Below are positions 47,659 through 59,260 of a stretch of 64,000 nucleotides of DNA, in pieces. The position numbers and the translations under genes were made by a program. The notes beneath the pieces were generated by a model. That model did not search any database. It worked only from the letters and a program-made list of their open reading frames with translations, and was not told the DNA's origin. Every line of letters begins with the position of its first letter. The stretch's first letter is position 1. The DNA comes from Apricaphanius iberus (taxonomy: Eukaryota; Chordata; Actinopteri; Cyprinodontiformes; Aphaniidae): contig JAPXFQ010000337.1 in assembly GCA_028564705.1 (NCBI GenBank), positions 186,001 to 250,000 of the forward strand, in the 5' to 3' direction.

Positions 47659-48525
47659 TGTTAGGAGTCTGTTGCTGTGTGCTGGTGGATGGGTGTGTGC
47701 TTCCTCTGCTACCTCTCTTCCGGGGTGTGATTGGTAGGATCTGCACAGGTGTTCCTCATCATCCTTATCAGAGCTCTGGTTCAGATGCGGAGCCGGCTCC
47801 AGGAGGCTGACGGCAGATGGTTCTGCTATCAAGTATGGCAACAAGACCCAACTCAGTAGCTCTCCGTAGTTTATATTGTAAATGTTCCTAGTGGGTTCTC
47901 ATCGTCTGTTTTTCTGCAGTACCAATTTAGAATCCTGTCTGAGATCCTTTGTCATTTCAAGCTCCGTTCCTGTAACAAGTTATTCATTGGTGAACTTCAC
48001 GGTTGGTACAGAACAAACTGCTTCAGGATCCAAGCCAAACTCACCAAGATCAAGCTCCTCTGTATTTCCTCCTGGTCAGCCTCCGCCGCTCCACCTGAAA
48101 CACATAATCATTAATACTCGCCCTAACCATCACTGAGGTTGCCTACCTATCCACCCCCTACAATTCTTCTGCAGAATCTGTCAAAGAACAGAAACACAGA
48201 TCAGTCTCGCCTATTCAACCATCTCCTGGAACAGAACCACCAACATCACCACTCATCTCCAGCCCACCTCAGCAAACAGCCTCCTACTTACCTTCCCAGC
48301 TTTCACCACCAGATGAGTAAAATCATCTCCTTCCATAATCTCACTTACCAGATGATAAACAATTCTGTAATCGCTTACCTGCTCGTTTCTAGTCCGTCCA
48401 ATCTTCCGAGTTCCTGCCTGCCTGAGTTCCAATTCTTGTCCTGCAATTCAGTAAACATTTTTAAAACATCTTTTATGCTCTCTGTAGTTGTGCCTGAATT
48501 AAAGTCCTCTAGAAATCATGAAAGC
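47659..48525 (+). mobile_element. LTR-like sequence, possible solo LTR
   Basis: The stretch starts TGTTAGGAGTCTGTTGCTG and is pyrimidine-rich with a repetitive texture like fish gypsy LTRs, for example GTTCCTCATCATCC and CTGCCTGCCTGAGTTCC. It ends through TTTTATGCTCTCTGTAG and CCTGAATTAAAGTCC, where ATTAAA could be a polyadenylation signal near the R/U5 border. No second LTR, primer-binding site or internal coding sequence is adjacent. No clear target duplication was found at the proposed ends, so limits are approximate. Several open frames of 60-134 codons cross it without domain content. Confidence 0.4.
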
Positions 48526-48544
48526 TTGTCATATTTGAATTAAG

Positions 48545-49010
48545 CCTTCTGACCCACATGCAGAAGACCACTAGAGAGGCCAGAGGTGAGACAGAAGATT
48601 GGTATGAATCTGACTGTTTGAATTTCCACAGGTGAAGCTTACTTGAAAGGTGATTGATTGAATGCCAGGGAGAGAGAGCTTGGAGTCTGGGATGTATTTA
48701 GGAACTTCCTGCTGAGTTCCAGGAGACACTGAGGAAATTAATACAAGGAGTGAGGACTGAGCACGGACAGCAGGTAGAGGAACTTGGAGCTTGAAGGCTG
48801 CCAGACTTTGACTGAAGACCAAGGCTTGGATTGAAACTTGAGAATGGATCACAACAACAATACTTGAGAGGAAACCTTTAGAAGGAGCACAAGGAAGCAT
48901 TAAGCAGGAGTTACAAACAACTATAAAGTTTAGTGGAGACACAGCGGGCTAGAGGTTTACCCTAACGGATCAATACTCAAGCACCAAAGGTCTGACAGCC
49001 ATCTCGATTT
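48545..49010 (-). mobile_element. probable LTR-derived sequence, minus strand
   Basis: This purine-rich block begins on the plus strand with TTCTGACCCACATGCAG, which reversed resembles the CTGCATxTGGGTC end of many fish LTR retrotransposons. It continues with many GGA/GAGG/GACT words (GAGTGAGGACTGAGCACGG, GGAACTTGGAGCTTGAAGG). It has the texture of a minus-strand gypsy LTR or adjacent leader, but has no coding part and no defined ends. The 123-residue minus frame across it is without recognisable domains. Confidence 0.3.
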
Positions 49011-49884
49011 TGTCATACCAGTAATTATCTTCAAAAAATTGAAACTGAAGGCTGCAGAGTACAGCTCTGCCCCTCGTTTGATGAACAGGTCCTCAGCTCA
49101 CGTAAGACTCCTGGTGGAACTCTCTGGAAAGGTGGAGAAAAGCAGGACAAACAAAGACAATCAAACACCCCAGACTCATAAGTGACTAGATGCATTCCAC
49201 ATTCTGACATGATAAATAAATAACTTTTGGGTGAAAGTGGAAACAACAATTCAAAGACATTAAAGGTAAGGGAGTAAAATGTAAACATCTGAAACAGAAT
49301 CATTTTCCAGTTTAATGTGCACCCTCATTTTACTTTCTACCCTCTCCTCTTGGTCCTTCCTCTTTGTCTTTCATTCTTTCCTAATTCTTCATTTACTTTC
49401 CTTATGCCATTTTCAGTGAGATATTATTCACCAATTTTTTTTTTAAATATTTTATAAAGTCATTTAAGTTTTTTTATCAGTGTTGATCACTCAGCCTGGT
49501 TTGTTACATCTTAACATCCATTTATTTTTCTTAAACAAAAACTTGCCTCAGGGATCCACCCAGACTTACAAAAAACAAGCTCAATTTAGTGCTTTAAGGA
49601 TGGAACACCAGGATTTATGTGAATAACTTGATGGTAAAATTGTTGCAGATATATAAGCAGTTAGACTGGAGCTGGAAAGTATTAGGTGAGGGAGTTTTAC
49701 AGCCTCGGGCATCGACTGGAGGAGTGTTTTATTAAAGTTAATGAGAGAGGGCCGCGCCCCTTACAGTGGCCATGCTCAAGCCTAAGTGCTTGTTGCCCCA
49801 TTACTCGGCAGATGTGTAAATCTGCTTTAGATTTTTCTCACTCTGTCTCTCCTCTGTTCTTCTTTATAATCCACTTTACATTTC

Positions 49885-50280
49885 AGTGAAATTGCAAAGT
49901 GTTACAACAGATTTAAAATCATGTCAAAGCTAAAACAGATGTTAAGACATTTATAATTACTAAGCAAATTAAAACAAATTAAAACAGCAGCAATATAAGT
50001 AGCACAGAATAACATGAACTTCATTAGAAAAAATGAACTCCTAAACGGCCTGTTTGTATAAAACATTTTCAGCTGTTTTTTAAAATACTCCACACTCTGT
50101 GGTGCTTTCGCTGAATCTTCATTCCAGAAATGTGGGGCAGCAGCTTGAAAGGCCCAGTCTCCTATATTGTGGAGTTTGGTCTGGGGCTATAGAAGGGAAT
50201 AGGGGTTGCTGGATTGGAGATTCCTTGAACTGTTGTATGGAGTAAGGAGCTCTTTAAGGTAGACGGGAGCATTTCTATAG
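49885..50280 (+). repeat. teleost interspersed repeat ('GGTAGACGGGAGC' type)
   Basis: Block order AAAACAGCAGCAATATAAG, CTAAACGGCCTGTTTGTATA, CATTTTCAGCTGTTTTTTAA, AGAAATGTGGGGCAGCAGC, AGGCCCAGTCTCC and TAAGGAGCTCTTTAAGGTAG followed by ACGGGAGC. I recognise this order as a widespread fish repeat in which the same words recur. It is degraded and non-coding. Its relation to the repeat at 26648 is likely (the same general type of repeat) but not shown. Confidence 0.5.
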
Positions 50281-50290
50281 ATACACTCAG

Positions 50291-50545
50291 TACATTTACA
50301 TGCAGCAAGAGAAAATCAAAATATTAGTCCTTTGTCCAACTGAAATCAGACTTTTGAAATGCATTTATACACCTTAGCCCGGCTTGAATTCAGCTGAACT
50401 GAAGTTTCAGAAGCTCAATTAAACTATCCAGATAATGTGATTGACAATAGGACTACTCTACAACCAAGCAGACTTATTGTGAATAACTTCTCTCTCCTCT
50501 TTTGTCAGAGCCTGTCAAACAAATTGTGAGCATGTAAATAGAAAA
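50291..50545. mobile_element. MITE-like repeat with short inverted ends
   Basis: The left end CATTTACATGC and the right end GCATGTAAATAG are inverted copies over about ten bases, bounding roughly 250 bp without coding capacity. The left part is repeated at 32336-32430. The interior contains ACTGAAATCAGACTTTTGAA and CACCTTAGCCCGGCTTGAA. Size, inverted ends and multiple copies fit a miniature inverted-repeat transposon; the superfamily is not determined. Confidence 0.5.
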
Positions 50546-51709
50546 AACAAACCAGGATAAGGCCCAGATAGTGTAAAAAAAAATGTTGTAAAGATTATCT
50601 TAAACCTCTAAAAACTGGGTTTACTTTCTGCCTCCACATCAGAGTTTACAAAGGGTTGAAGTGGAAGTTTTCTGAGCTTCTATGCTGTGGGAATGATGGA
50701 GAAAGACACTGAAGCTGTGTGAGATGGAGTAGGAGAGGAACCCAATAAGGCAGAAAATTAGATAATAAAAAATTATATGGGACAAAGAGCAATGTGTCTC
50801 TTGTCGTTGATGCATATTGCCTTTTCTCATTAATACCACCATATTAACTTGTTGATGAATAACGACAGCTATGGGATTTGAGAGGATTATAGATGTTAGA
50901 CATCTCAGGATTTTCATCCGTCAGTTTATCCGAGATTTACAGTGAAGTAACTCTGAAGTGGCCTAAAAATGGCAACGGACCACATGCAGTGTGGCTTTTT
51001 GGGAAATGCAGTCAACCACTACACAAACACAGAATCAGCCTGTGCAATTCTCGCAAAAAGGGTGTGAATGCGTTAGATGTTGCAGTCAATCCCTTAACAC
51101 TTACATTTAGTGTTAATATTCTATGACCTGCAAACAACAACACAATGCTACTACAGCACTTCTGTGTTTTCATGTGGTTTTATATCGACTTTTAAAGTAA
51201 GAAATTACGCATCTACCTGAAGGGACTGATTAAACTTCTTGTTTTTGTATTTTAATTGAGTAAGGACTGGGTTGGAGCCATAAAAACTAATTGTAGTTCC
51301 TTTATCCTAACACCAACATTACACCGTGGGCCATTTTGTTTTCCTGGTCCGTATATTGTGAGGAAGGATGGATTTAAAATTAAGTAAAGTATATGCTGGT
51401 CTTCTGTGATCTTGTACTCTTTCGTATTTAAATATGACTAGAATTGCCCAAATTAAACCTAAAAAGATTAATATGTGAAGATATGTCCACATGTGTTGTT
51501 ACCTCTGCCAAGCAGGTTTTGTCAGGGTTTGTTTGTCTGTCTGTTAGCAACATAACTCAAAACATTCTAGATGGATGTTTGGATTCTGAAATGCCTTGGT
51601 AGAGGTCTGCGCTCTCAGAGTGCTTTTCCACCTTTCTAATACATTGTGTGGTGACTTGCAAAAGTTTTCATACCTGTAGAGCAACAGGGCAACCGATCTG
51701 TATTAAGGA
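50546..51709. other. intergenic DNA, nothing recognised
   Basis: AT-rich sequence with no recognisable gene. At 51653-51678 the words ACTTGCAAAAGTTTTCATACC resemble a Tc1-type terminal repeat that could be the left end of the transposon remnant that follows. Confidence 0.4.
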
Positions 51710-51950
51710 AAGGATACATGGGGACATATAAGGAGAGATTTTAGGCAAAAACCTCCTTGGCTACATAAAAAATATGTCAGGGTTATGGAGTGGCCTAGCC
51801 AGCCTCCAGATCTCAACCCTAGAGAGAATTTGTGGAGGAAGTTGAAAGTCCTAGTTGCCCGACAGAAAACACAAAACATCACTGCTCTAGCGAAGATCTG
51901 CATGGCAGAATGGGCCAAAATACCAGTAACAGTGTGTTGCTAAGGTTTAT
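51710..51950 (+). mobile_element. Tc1-like DNA transposon remnant (3' part of transposase)
   Basis: The plus strand reads GGATACATGGGGACATATAA, AAAACCTCCTTGGC, then GTTATGGAGTGGCCTAGCC and CCAGATCTCAACCCTAGAG. After these come AACATCACTGCTCTAGCG and CAGAATGGGCCAAAATACCA. It corresponds to the part of Tc1-like transposases around the third catalytic residue (the DLNPIEN region) and the following helices. About 100 bp is missing just before the EWP block. A later stretch at 52740-52800 (GGGTGTGAATACTTAACAAATG) may be its 3' end, with unrelated sequence between. No intact frame remains; the minus-strand 71-residue frame is a shadow. Confidence 0.82.
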
Positions 51951-54900
51951 TAGCCCTACAGTGCCTGTCAAAGACTTGAAACTGAAGAGTAAAACAATGT
52001 GCTTGGTAGGTTTGAATTTTTTTTGTGCATGTCGCTGTATACACAATATCATGATCAAAGGATTGTCATCATCATCAAAACAATGGATGATATTCCTGGG
52101 TTTGTGAAGTGAAGTGGCTGTAGCATACTGTTAACCTAGTGGTTTAGTCATTCCTGCAGAGATCAATTGTCCTGCATAGAAGAGGGATCGAAGGTACACT
52201 GTGTTTTGTTTTATTTGACCTTTCATAGGCTACAATTCTGTAGGCTATGCGTGTTGACAGAGAAATTAAAAGCTGACATAATTTCGTTCACCTTTCAGCT
52301 GCTCTGCTGAAAAACACAGCGGCCAAATATCACTGAAACATTTTAACACACATTAACACAGAGGTCCAGTCTGCTTCCCGTAAAAGTGTTGAAAACTACA
52401 CAGTGTAGTGAAGTGTCATCTTGTGGTGACATCCTGCAATTACACACTTTTTAAAAATTAAACACGCCCCTTGGGAACGTGGGCGTGTCTCCCTGTTGTG
52501 GAATTAGCAGACAAGTGGCAGGTAAATGACTGGTCTGTGGCAGACAACCGGTTGACAGTCAGCAGAAGGGGGAATTTTTTCATTCCTTCATCTGTAAGTT
52601 TCTGTTGCATTTGCCAATGTTGTCTGACAGGCATTTGAGGCATTCATAGCACATTTTGATTTAAACTAAGATTTCTAAATTTGTATTTATCAAAACAAAA
52701 CTTGTATCTTTTTTTAACTGTGTTGATCTATCATATCAAATCCAAATAAAACTGTGTACAGTAGGGGTGTGAATACTTAACAAATGTTTTTATTTTTAAA
52801 TGTGAACAGTTTTATTTCTCTTTCCCACAAATTTTCTGTTATTTCAAAAAGTTTGGGACTATGGGAAACTGACTCAGGCCTCTTCTTTATCCTATCAGTA
52901 AGTCTGGTACTTCCTTTTACTGATGATGTGGAAATTAACAAAATGGCTACTAAGCCTAGTTAATGCTTTTCCATCAGCAATTTTATACATAAACACCCAT
53001 GTATTGTGTCACGTATTGACAGAGATTTTTTCCTTTTATAATTTCTCTGTTGGCGTGTCAGTGTTCTCGGCCAGGACAGCAGAGGTTGCAGAGCTTTTCT
53101 GGTGGGTCTGCCTACCATTGTAGTGACCTTTCTGGTTTTACTTCAACTTGTAAATGCACATCCACTCAGTAACAATGTTCAACAGAGAGATAGAAAACTT
53201 TTTACTATAAGTGCAGCTCACTGAATGCTCTAAAAACGCATGTAAACAAACAAACACAGCAGTCTGTTTTGTTGTTCTCTACACCTCCTGGTGGTGAAAA
53301 TCGACAAAAGACCAAATTAGATTAACTGGACTATAGAGCACCATTCTGGTGAAATGATACTAGGCTGACCAATCAGACTTGTGGTCTCTGTTGCATTCAA
53401 TGGGGCTCAACGTGTGCTGTTGCATACCAGTCAGAGAGCCATTGCTTCAACAGATAAAGGTGCTGCTTTTCATCCCATCTTTGCAGGTGGAGAAGCATAA
53501 ACTAGGCTTTACAGCCAGCTCTTTGAAGTGACCAACCGGAGCCTGTGTTACACCATTTTCCTCAACCATCAGATTCTGTGACTCTAGGGGGCTGTTTTGC
53601 TGATTTCTCCACAACAAATGTAGTGCCAATTTGTAATAAACATTAATGCCATTGCTAAATCTGGTATGAGATGAACAATGCAAAGACACAGATAGGAACT
53701 GGTGAACTGGTGACCTATGAGCCACTGTCTGTCTGTTACTTTTACAGGAGGGGGATACAGTCATATATAGCGCAATAAAGAGAGAAACGGAAAGGAAAAG
53801 AACAAAAAAATTGTTGTAGACCAAACAGACTGGAAAGGTGAGAAAATAAGTGACAGCAGGTAACGCAGCAAAAATTAGAAGTATTTCAATTATACTGATT
53901 ATTCAGAAGGAAGACTATAAAGTTAGTAATGTTAAACTATCATCTTGAGGAGGCTATGTAGTTATCTATATTATTTTATTTTTTCTATTTCCATTGTAAA
54001 TGGTTCCAGTTTATAAATATTTTACATAAAGTCTGTTTTTGTACTTTAAAATTTATTTTATTGTAGCACTCTATTCCTGGCTGAATATATACTTGATACA
54101 GGTATGATTGTAGAATAGTAATACATTTTTCACATACTGTAAATGTACATTAGTTTTAGTGATTAATTAAGAAACAAAAAATGTGAGGAGTCGTTAGGCA
54201 GCTGAGCTTTAAGAACCAACTCTCCTAAAAGAGCCGGAGTCCCCATCACTATTCCTTGCTTGGTCCACAGGACACCTCACCATCTCCTATCCAGTTTATC
54301 TTTGTTTGTGGTTTGATGCTGCTGAAAGCATGTAGACATGTCTTCAAATACTGTTGAGCAAAAATAATAAAAATATAATAATAAAATAATAAGGTTGTCT
54401 TTAAAAAGCAGCCTCCTGTTTGAAGACAAACTTTGTTTTGTTACTGCGGCAGTCCTGTAAGCACTAAGGGGTAGAAAATGAAAGAAAAAAAAGGCATGAA
54501 TTAAAAAAAGGAATGGGAAGCCCTTGCCGGATGAAATGGAAAAAAGTGAGATGAGAAAGTCAAAAGGTTTTCTTAATGAAATACGACTTTAAAAAAACAA
54601 AGGAGGGGGGTTAGGTTCTTAAGCCAGATAATAGCTTCTGTGTGTACATAGGAGACAAGCAAAGAGAAATGTTAAAGAAATAGAAAGAAGATGGGAAGCA
54701 GAGGACTGGGAAGTGGAGAAGTCAGTAGGCTGGAGTGTAAATACAGCAGGGATTATAAAGTCACTCTGCTCTGCTCTCTGCTCCCCATCTCCTGTGACAG
54801 AACTTAGAAAGAGGCTTACTACTGAGTTATGCATTGCAAGCATTGTGTGTGTATTACTATACATTTGTTTGTCTGCGTGGTGCGTGTGTGTGTAACTATT

Positions 54901-55877
54901 GCTATTAGCAAGACTTTAAGCAATTCGATTTGAACCTACTTTGTCCTTAGTGCTGTTTCTCAAACCACAGACCCCATGCCGTGGGTTTCCACTATTGTTA
55001 TTAATTAGGCCAAAAAATGTTTCGCTCCGCTTCACAGCAATACACACCATAGTATAACTCCACAAACCTGTGCATGTACACTTTCTTCTCTCCTCTTTAG
55101 CTTTTAATGGCAGCATGGCCCACATCCAGAATTGGATTTCACTTCTTAAAATAAATGATAAAACACCATAACAGTCAATAACAAGCTATCGCGGCTCTAT
55201 TTCATGTCAGTAAGTTGGTGGCTGTCTGAACGTGTCGATGAATGGCTCTCCATCAGACCTTTTAAATACGCAAAAGCCCGGCCTAACAACACTGTTACAA
55301 ATCCGCGCCACAGCCGAGACGCCACTCAGGTTTATTTAGAAAATATTGATTTTACGCCACTGTAGAGAGAAATATTACAGCCTTACAGTAAATATCATAA
55401 CCGTGCATTTAGATGTAAACTAAACTACAATAAATATTGCTGAAATTCAGCCTGTCTGCTTAGTGATCCCAACCGAGCCAAGTTCCAACCTTATATTTTA
55501 TTGATTATAAGGTTATTACATCCCTGTGAAATACAGAGAGGAGCTGGATCCTTATATTTGTCAAAGTAAAGATATGATTAACTCTCAGCAGCAAAGTTTC
55601 AATGATGGAAATAACAGAGATAAATTAACGGGAAAAAGTTAAACCAAACTCTATTACAGAAAAATCTCCAAAATGAGTTCATTGACCGAAGATGTTACTT
55701 AGCATGTTCATTCAATAGGTAACCAATGGCTACAAAGTAGTGGATCTTTAACCTTATTAGGAAACATGTTAGCATTCTAATTATACTGAAGCTTAATGCC
55801 TTATTCAAGCAACACAATTATATTACAAGCAGATTAATTTCAACAGGGATTTTGTTTAGAGGATGAATGAAACAATT
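51951..55877. other. intergenic DNA with scattered repeat traces
   Basis: No gene seen. A short perfect stem lies at 52462-52488. A probable Tc1 3' end lies near 52740-52860. The segment 54215-54245 (ACCAACTCTCCTAAAAGAGC then CGGAGTCCC) resembles the end region of fish hAT elements. A local CpG-rich patch lies at 55185-55335. Open frames up to 125 codons (53447-53824, minus) have no recognisable domain. Confidence 0.4.
55185..55335. other. local CpG-rich patch
   Basis: About ten CpG dinucleotides in 150 bp (for example ATCGCGG, ACGTGTCGATG, CCGCGCC, GCCGAGACGCC) within DNA that is otherwise CpG-poor. It does not match a repeat I know. It could be an unmethylated regulatory element or a young transposon that has not yet lost its CpGs. 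Confidence 0.35.
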
Positions 55878-56480
55878 GTATTTATACCCTTGTATATTTT
55901 CACATATTGTAATATTAAAACCTAGACTTCAGTTTATTTTGCAAATATTTTATTTGATATAATGGGATGTATGGTTTTATACCATTTTGCTACACACAAA
56001 TTGCAAATGTGTTTTATGCATTTGTAATCTCCAGAAGTATCAGTCTCACTGATGCCCCTAAAGAATAAAAATGTTGCCCTCAGAAATGTCTTCATGAAGA
56101 ATAAGAACACAGCAGACAGGTCAAGGACAAGGTTGTGGAGTTTTTACAGTTTAAAACAGGATCAGGATTAAAACAATACTCTACAATTCTGGAAAACTTG
56201 CATCACTGTCACTGATAGAAAACTAACACTGCCCAACACATTAAGCAACCAATCTCCCTCAATAAATAGGGTGTGTGCATATTATTTACTTCAAAATTGA
56301 AACAAGATTGCTAAGATTTTATGGGAAGAAGCAAATTACAGGATAATCTTGGAAGGACATTTTTAATAGGGAAACTGGAAACTAGGGTGGAGGTTCACCT
56401 TACAGCAGGATGACACTAAACATACAGCTAGAAGCGTGATGGGATGATTTAGAGCATTTACAGTATGTGTAGATTTTATT
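55878..56480 (+). mobile_element. Tc1-like DNA transposon remnant (5' end and internal pieces)
   Basis: The copy opens with a diverged 5' terminal repeat (GTATTTATACCCTTGTATAT, TTTCACATATTGTAATA) and the A/T-rich leader that mirrors the 3' end of the copy at 19.65 kb. Coding blocks follow: TCTTCATGAAGAATAAG, GCAGACAGGTCAAGGACAAG, GTTGTGGAG, GAAAACTAACACTGCCC, then GGTGGAGGTTCACCTTACAG and GATGACACTAAACATACAGC. These lie in the order of a Tc1 transposase, but most of the sequence between them is deleted. The 3' end is missing. The frame is destroyed. Confidence 0.78.
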
Positions 56481-58841
56481 TATTTATTTGTTAAGACCGA
56501 CTTAATCAGAGTCCAGACAAAAATGATATTAAGAAACTTTTGTGTGAATTATAAAACTGATGTTCTTACACATACAGACTATGCAATTTGATGACTAGTT
56601 ATAATGCAAGGCTTTTATAACTGTGGCAATTTGGGTTTTCAAATTGTATTGCTAACAAAAAAATACATATCACATTTTTTTTAAGTAATGTATTTATTTT
56701 GTAATATCATGTTTCTCTGTGTGGTGAAATTACATATTTGATATGTTGTGTATTACAATTTTTGGTTGATCAGAAAACACAGTGACCAAAAAAGTGATTT
56801 TCGTGGATAACTACTGAACTAATTATATCAGTATGAAGCTGCTAAAGATATGTTTTCATGATTAATTAATCTAAAAAAAGTTAGAATTATATCATGTCAA
56901 TCTCTAACCCATGTAGTAATGAGTCTATAAAAAAGGAATTTTGTACTAAAAACAAAAAGTTGTCAACGTTTCTTGACAAAATAAAACATTTCTCATGATA
57001 TTGAAGAAATCTTAAGGTTTTTGTCTGTTTTTTACTTTAAATATTTGTTATGGATTTTTTATTATTATCTCATAGTCTCAGATTCCGCAGTGATGTTGGA
57101 CTCCTAAAACTTCAGGATTAATGTCCCAGACACCTCTGCTGTTTTATGACCATTATGACAATCCTCCTAGTCAATAGCCCATACTATCAGTGATGAGGTT
57201 AGCTAATCAAGTAGAGTGCATTGATAGTGCAGCTTTTTCTGCTTCGTAAAAATATAATTGATTGCCATAAGTGGCATTGCTCCCTGACCCATCTTGAAAT
57301 AATCCAGTGTTGAAGAAGGAGCCATCCATGCAGCGGATGTTCAAACTCAGACTCAAGGTAATCTGGTTGTGTTGTTTTCCTGCAGTTATACCTCCTCCCC
57401 ACCGATGTGTATCAGTACTGGAATGTCCTCTCTTGTGACTCTATTGTGAGCAAAATGTAATGAATGAAAGAATGCCTGAGCTGCGCCAAAAAAGAAAAAA
57501 AATTATTGCAACCTTTTACCCTCTGAAACTAAACCTCCACCAAGAGTACCGTAAAGCTGCATTTACTTATTAGCATTCATGACATTGACGCACCATCAGT
57601 GCTTTAACCTTTTAATTACCGACCTCTCTGAGCCTCCCAGACTCTCACAGTGGGACTTGGGTGTTATTATAGGAGCAGTTTAAATGACAAACAATATTCA
57701 GTTTCTGATTTTATGTATATTTGATCTTTATATAAATTTCTTGTTCCAAAAAAGGCTATATGGTAAAAATCCCAGAAGCAGGAAAGAAAGCACAACTCGA
57801 TCAGTATGTTTGCATGTTGCATTTGTAACCTGAAAGAATGAACCAATCACAGTCTTACCAGTTTTCCCCAGCTTGATGGTAATTGAAAAGCTACTCTATT
57901 TCTAGTTTCCCTGTGGCTTTTGTGTTTATCTAAATATATAATTCATTTAAAATCGGGTTATTAAATGAGCTACTGAGGTAGTCTAATCATAGCTTTTTTG
58001 TCTTAATATCAGCCTTCTATTAATTTCATTATACAATACATTAGAACAGTGAATGGATAAAATGAAATGTTAATATAACGTACAGGTTTTTATGAGGCCC
58101 CCCTATGAACGCAGAGCAGAAGATAAAATGTCACCAGATAAGCTTCTAAACCAACTTCCTTCCAAGCCAAAGAGTAGAAAATATTACAAAGCATATCTTG
58201 CCTTTGGTTATGTTAAACCAAACACCTGCAATTGCTCAACTGAACCCCATATAAAGTGTTGATCAAATTATGTTATGTCAAAACATTTGTAGGAAAACAC
58301 TCGGCAATAGAGACAATGCACTACAACCAATACAATTCAATACAATGTAGAATATCAGGCTAAATGTTACGTAGCCAGTCCATAGGATTGCATTGTCTCA
58401 TATGCTAATGCTAGTATCACAAACAAACAAACAAACAGTAAGACTCACCATTTCCCTTTTCATCTAGGACACACCACACGACCAAATCAGCTCTTAATCA
58501 AGCGGAAGACAATGACTAAAAGAGCACAATGACTGAATAAACACTAAACAACATTAAGATCATTATTTGCCAAACCTGTGGCAGCTGTTCGGCCTGCTTC
58601 CCCATATGCTACTAACTGGGGCGAAAACACTGGCAGCTTGTAATGCCTACTGCAAGCTATATGATTGGTCAGGTAGTCACTAAAGAGGACACTCCCTGAT
58701 GCAAATCAGGTGAAGCACAGACAGACAACAGTATCAACATATTGTCTGTTATTCATTTAAGCAACATCTTGGTTACACGCGCACTGCATTATATACTACG
58801 ACAAACAGAAAGAAAACTGGACACAAGCATCAAGTATTGGG
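56481..58841. other. intergenic DNA, nothing recognised
   Basis: AT-rich, no gene seen and no clear transposon. An (AAAC)n stretch of five units lies near 58422-58440. Confidence 0.45.
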
Positions 58842-59260
58842 GTTTTCCATTTTCGTTAGTACATTTTGCATTTCATCTGAAAATCAAGATCCCAGAGTCT
58901 AGAGGAACGGTGAGGAAGAGCAAAATCCAAGCTTACTGAGATTCAGTGCGATTCTTTTCCGCAGTCAGTGGTCATTTTTGGGGCCAATGTTATCTGCTGG
59001 GGTTGGTTGACTGTGTTTTTCAAGTCAAAAGTCCACCAGGAAAAATACATTGTGTTCCTCTTATCAATTAGTAAGTAAACTGCCCTCACCTAAACCCCAT
59101 ACAGAATAGATGGAGTACTGTCAAAGGGATGTTTAGAGTCGATAGACCCAGCAATGCATGGCAGCTATCGAAGTAACCTGGACTTCCATTACACTTCAGC
59201 ATAACCACAGGCTGTTTATTTCCATTAAATAATTCTTGCAACTGGTGTCCATTTCAAGTA
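58842..59260 (+). mobile_element. Tc1/mariner-like transposon remnant, a different family
   Basis: The plus strand reads ACATTTTGCATTTCATCTGA, AATCAAGATCCCAGAGTC, AAATCCAAGCTTACTGAG, CATTTTTGGGGCCAATGTT and TCTGCTGGGGTTGGTTGACT. After a deletion it resumes with ACCTAAACCCCATACAGAAT, AGACCCAGCAATGCATGG and AGTAACCTGGACTTCCATTA. This order is that of a second, well-known fish mariner/Tc1-like family, distinct from the other copies in the window. It includes the catalytic 'NPIEN'-type block (CTAAACCCCATACAGAAT). The start of the gene and the 3' end are lost or unrecognisable. A 65-residue plus-strand frame at 58742-58939 overlaps the left part and is not a gene. Confidence 0.8.

Noticed and set aside
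48139..48543. 134-residue plus-strand frame
   Set aside because: Low-information Ser/Pro/His-rich translation inside an LTR-like sequence, no domain.
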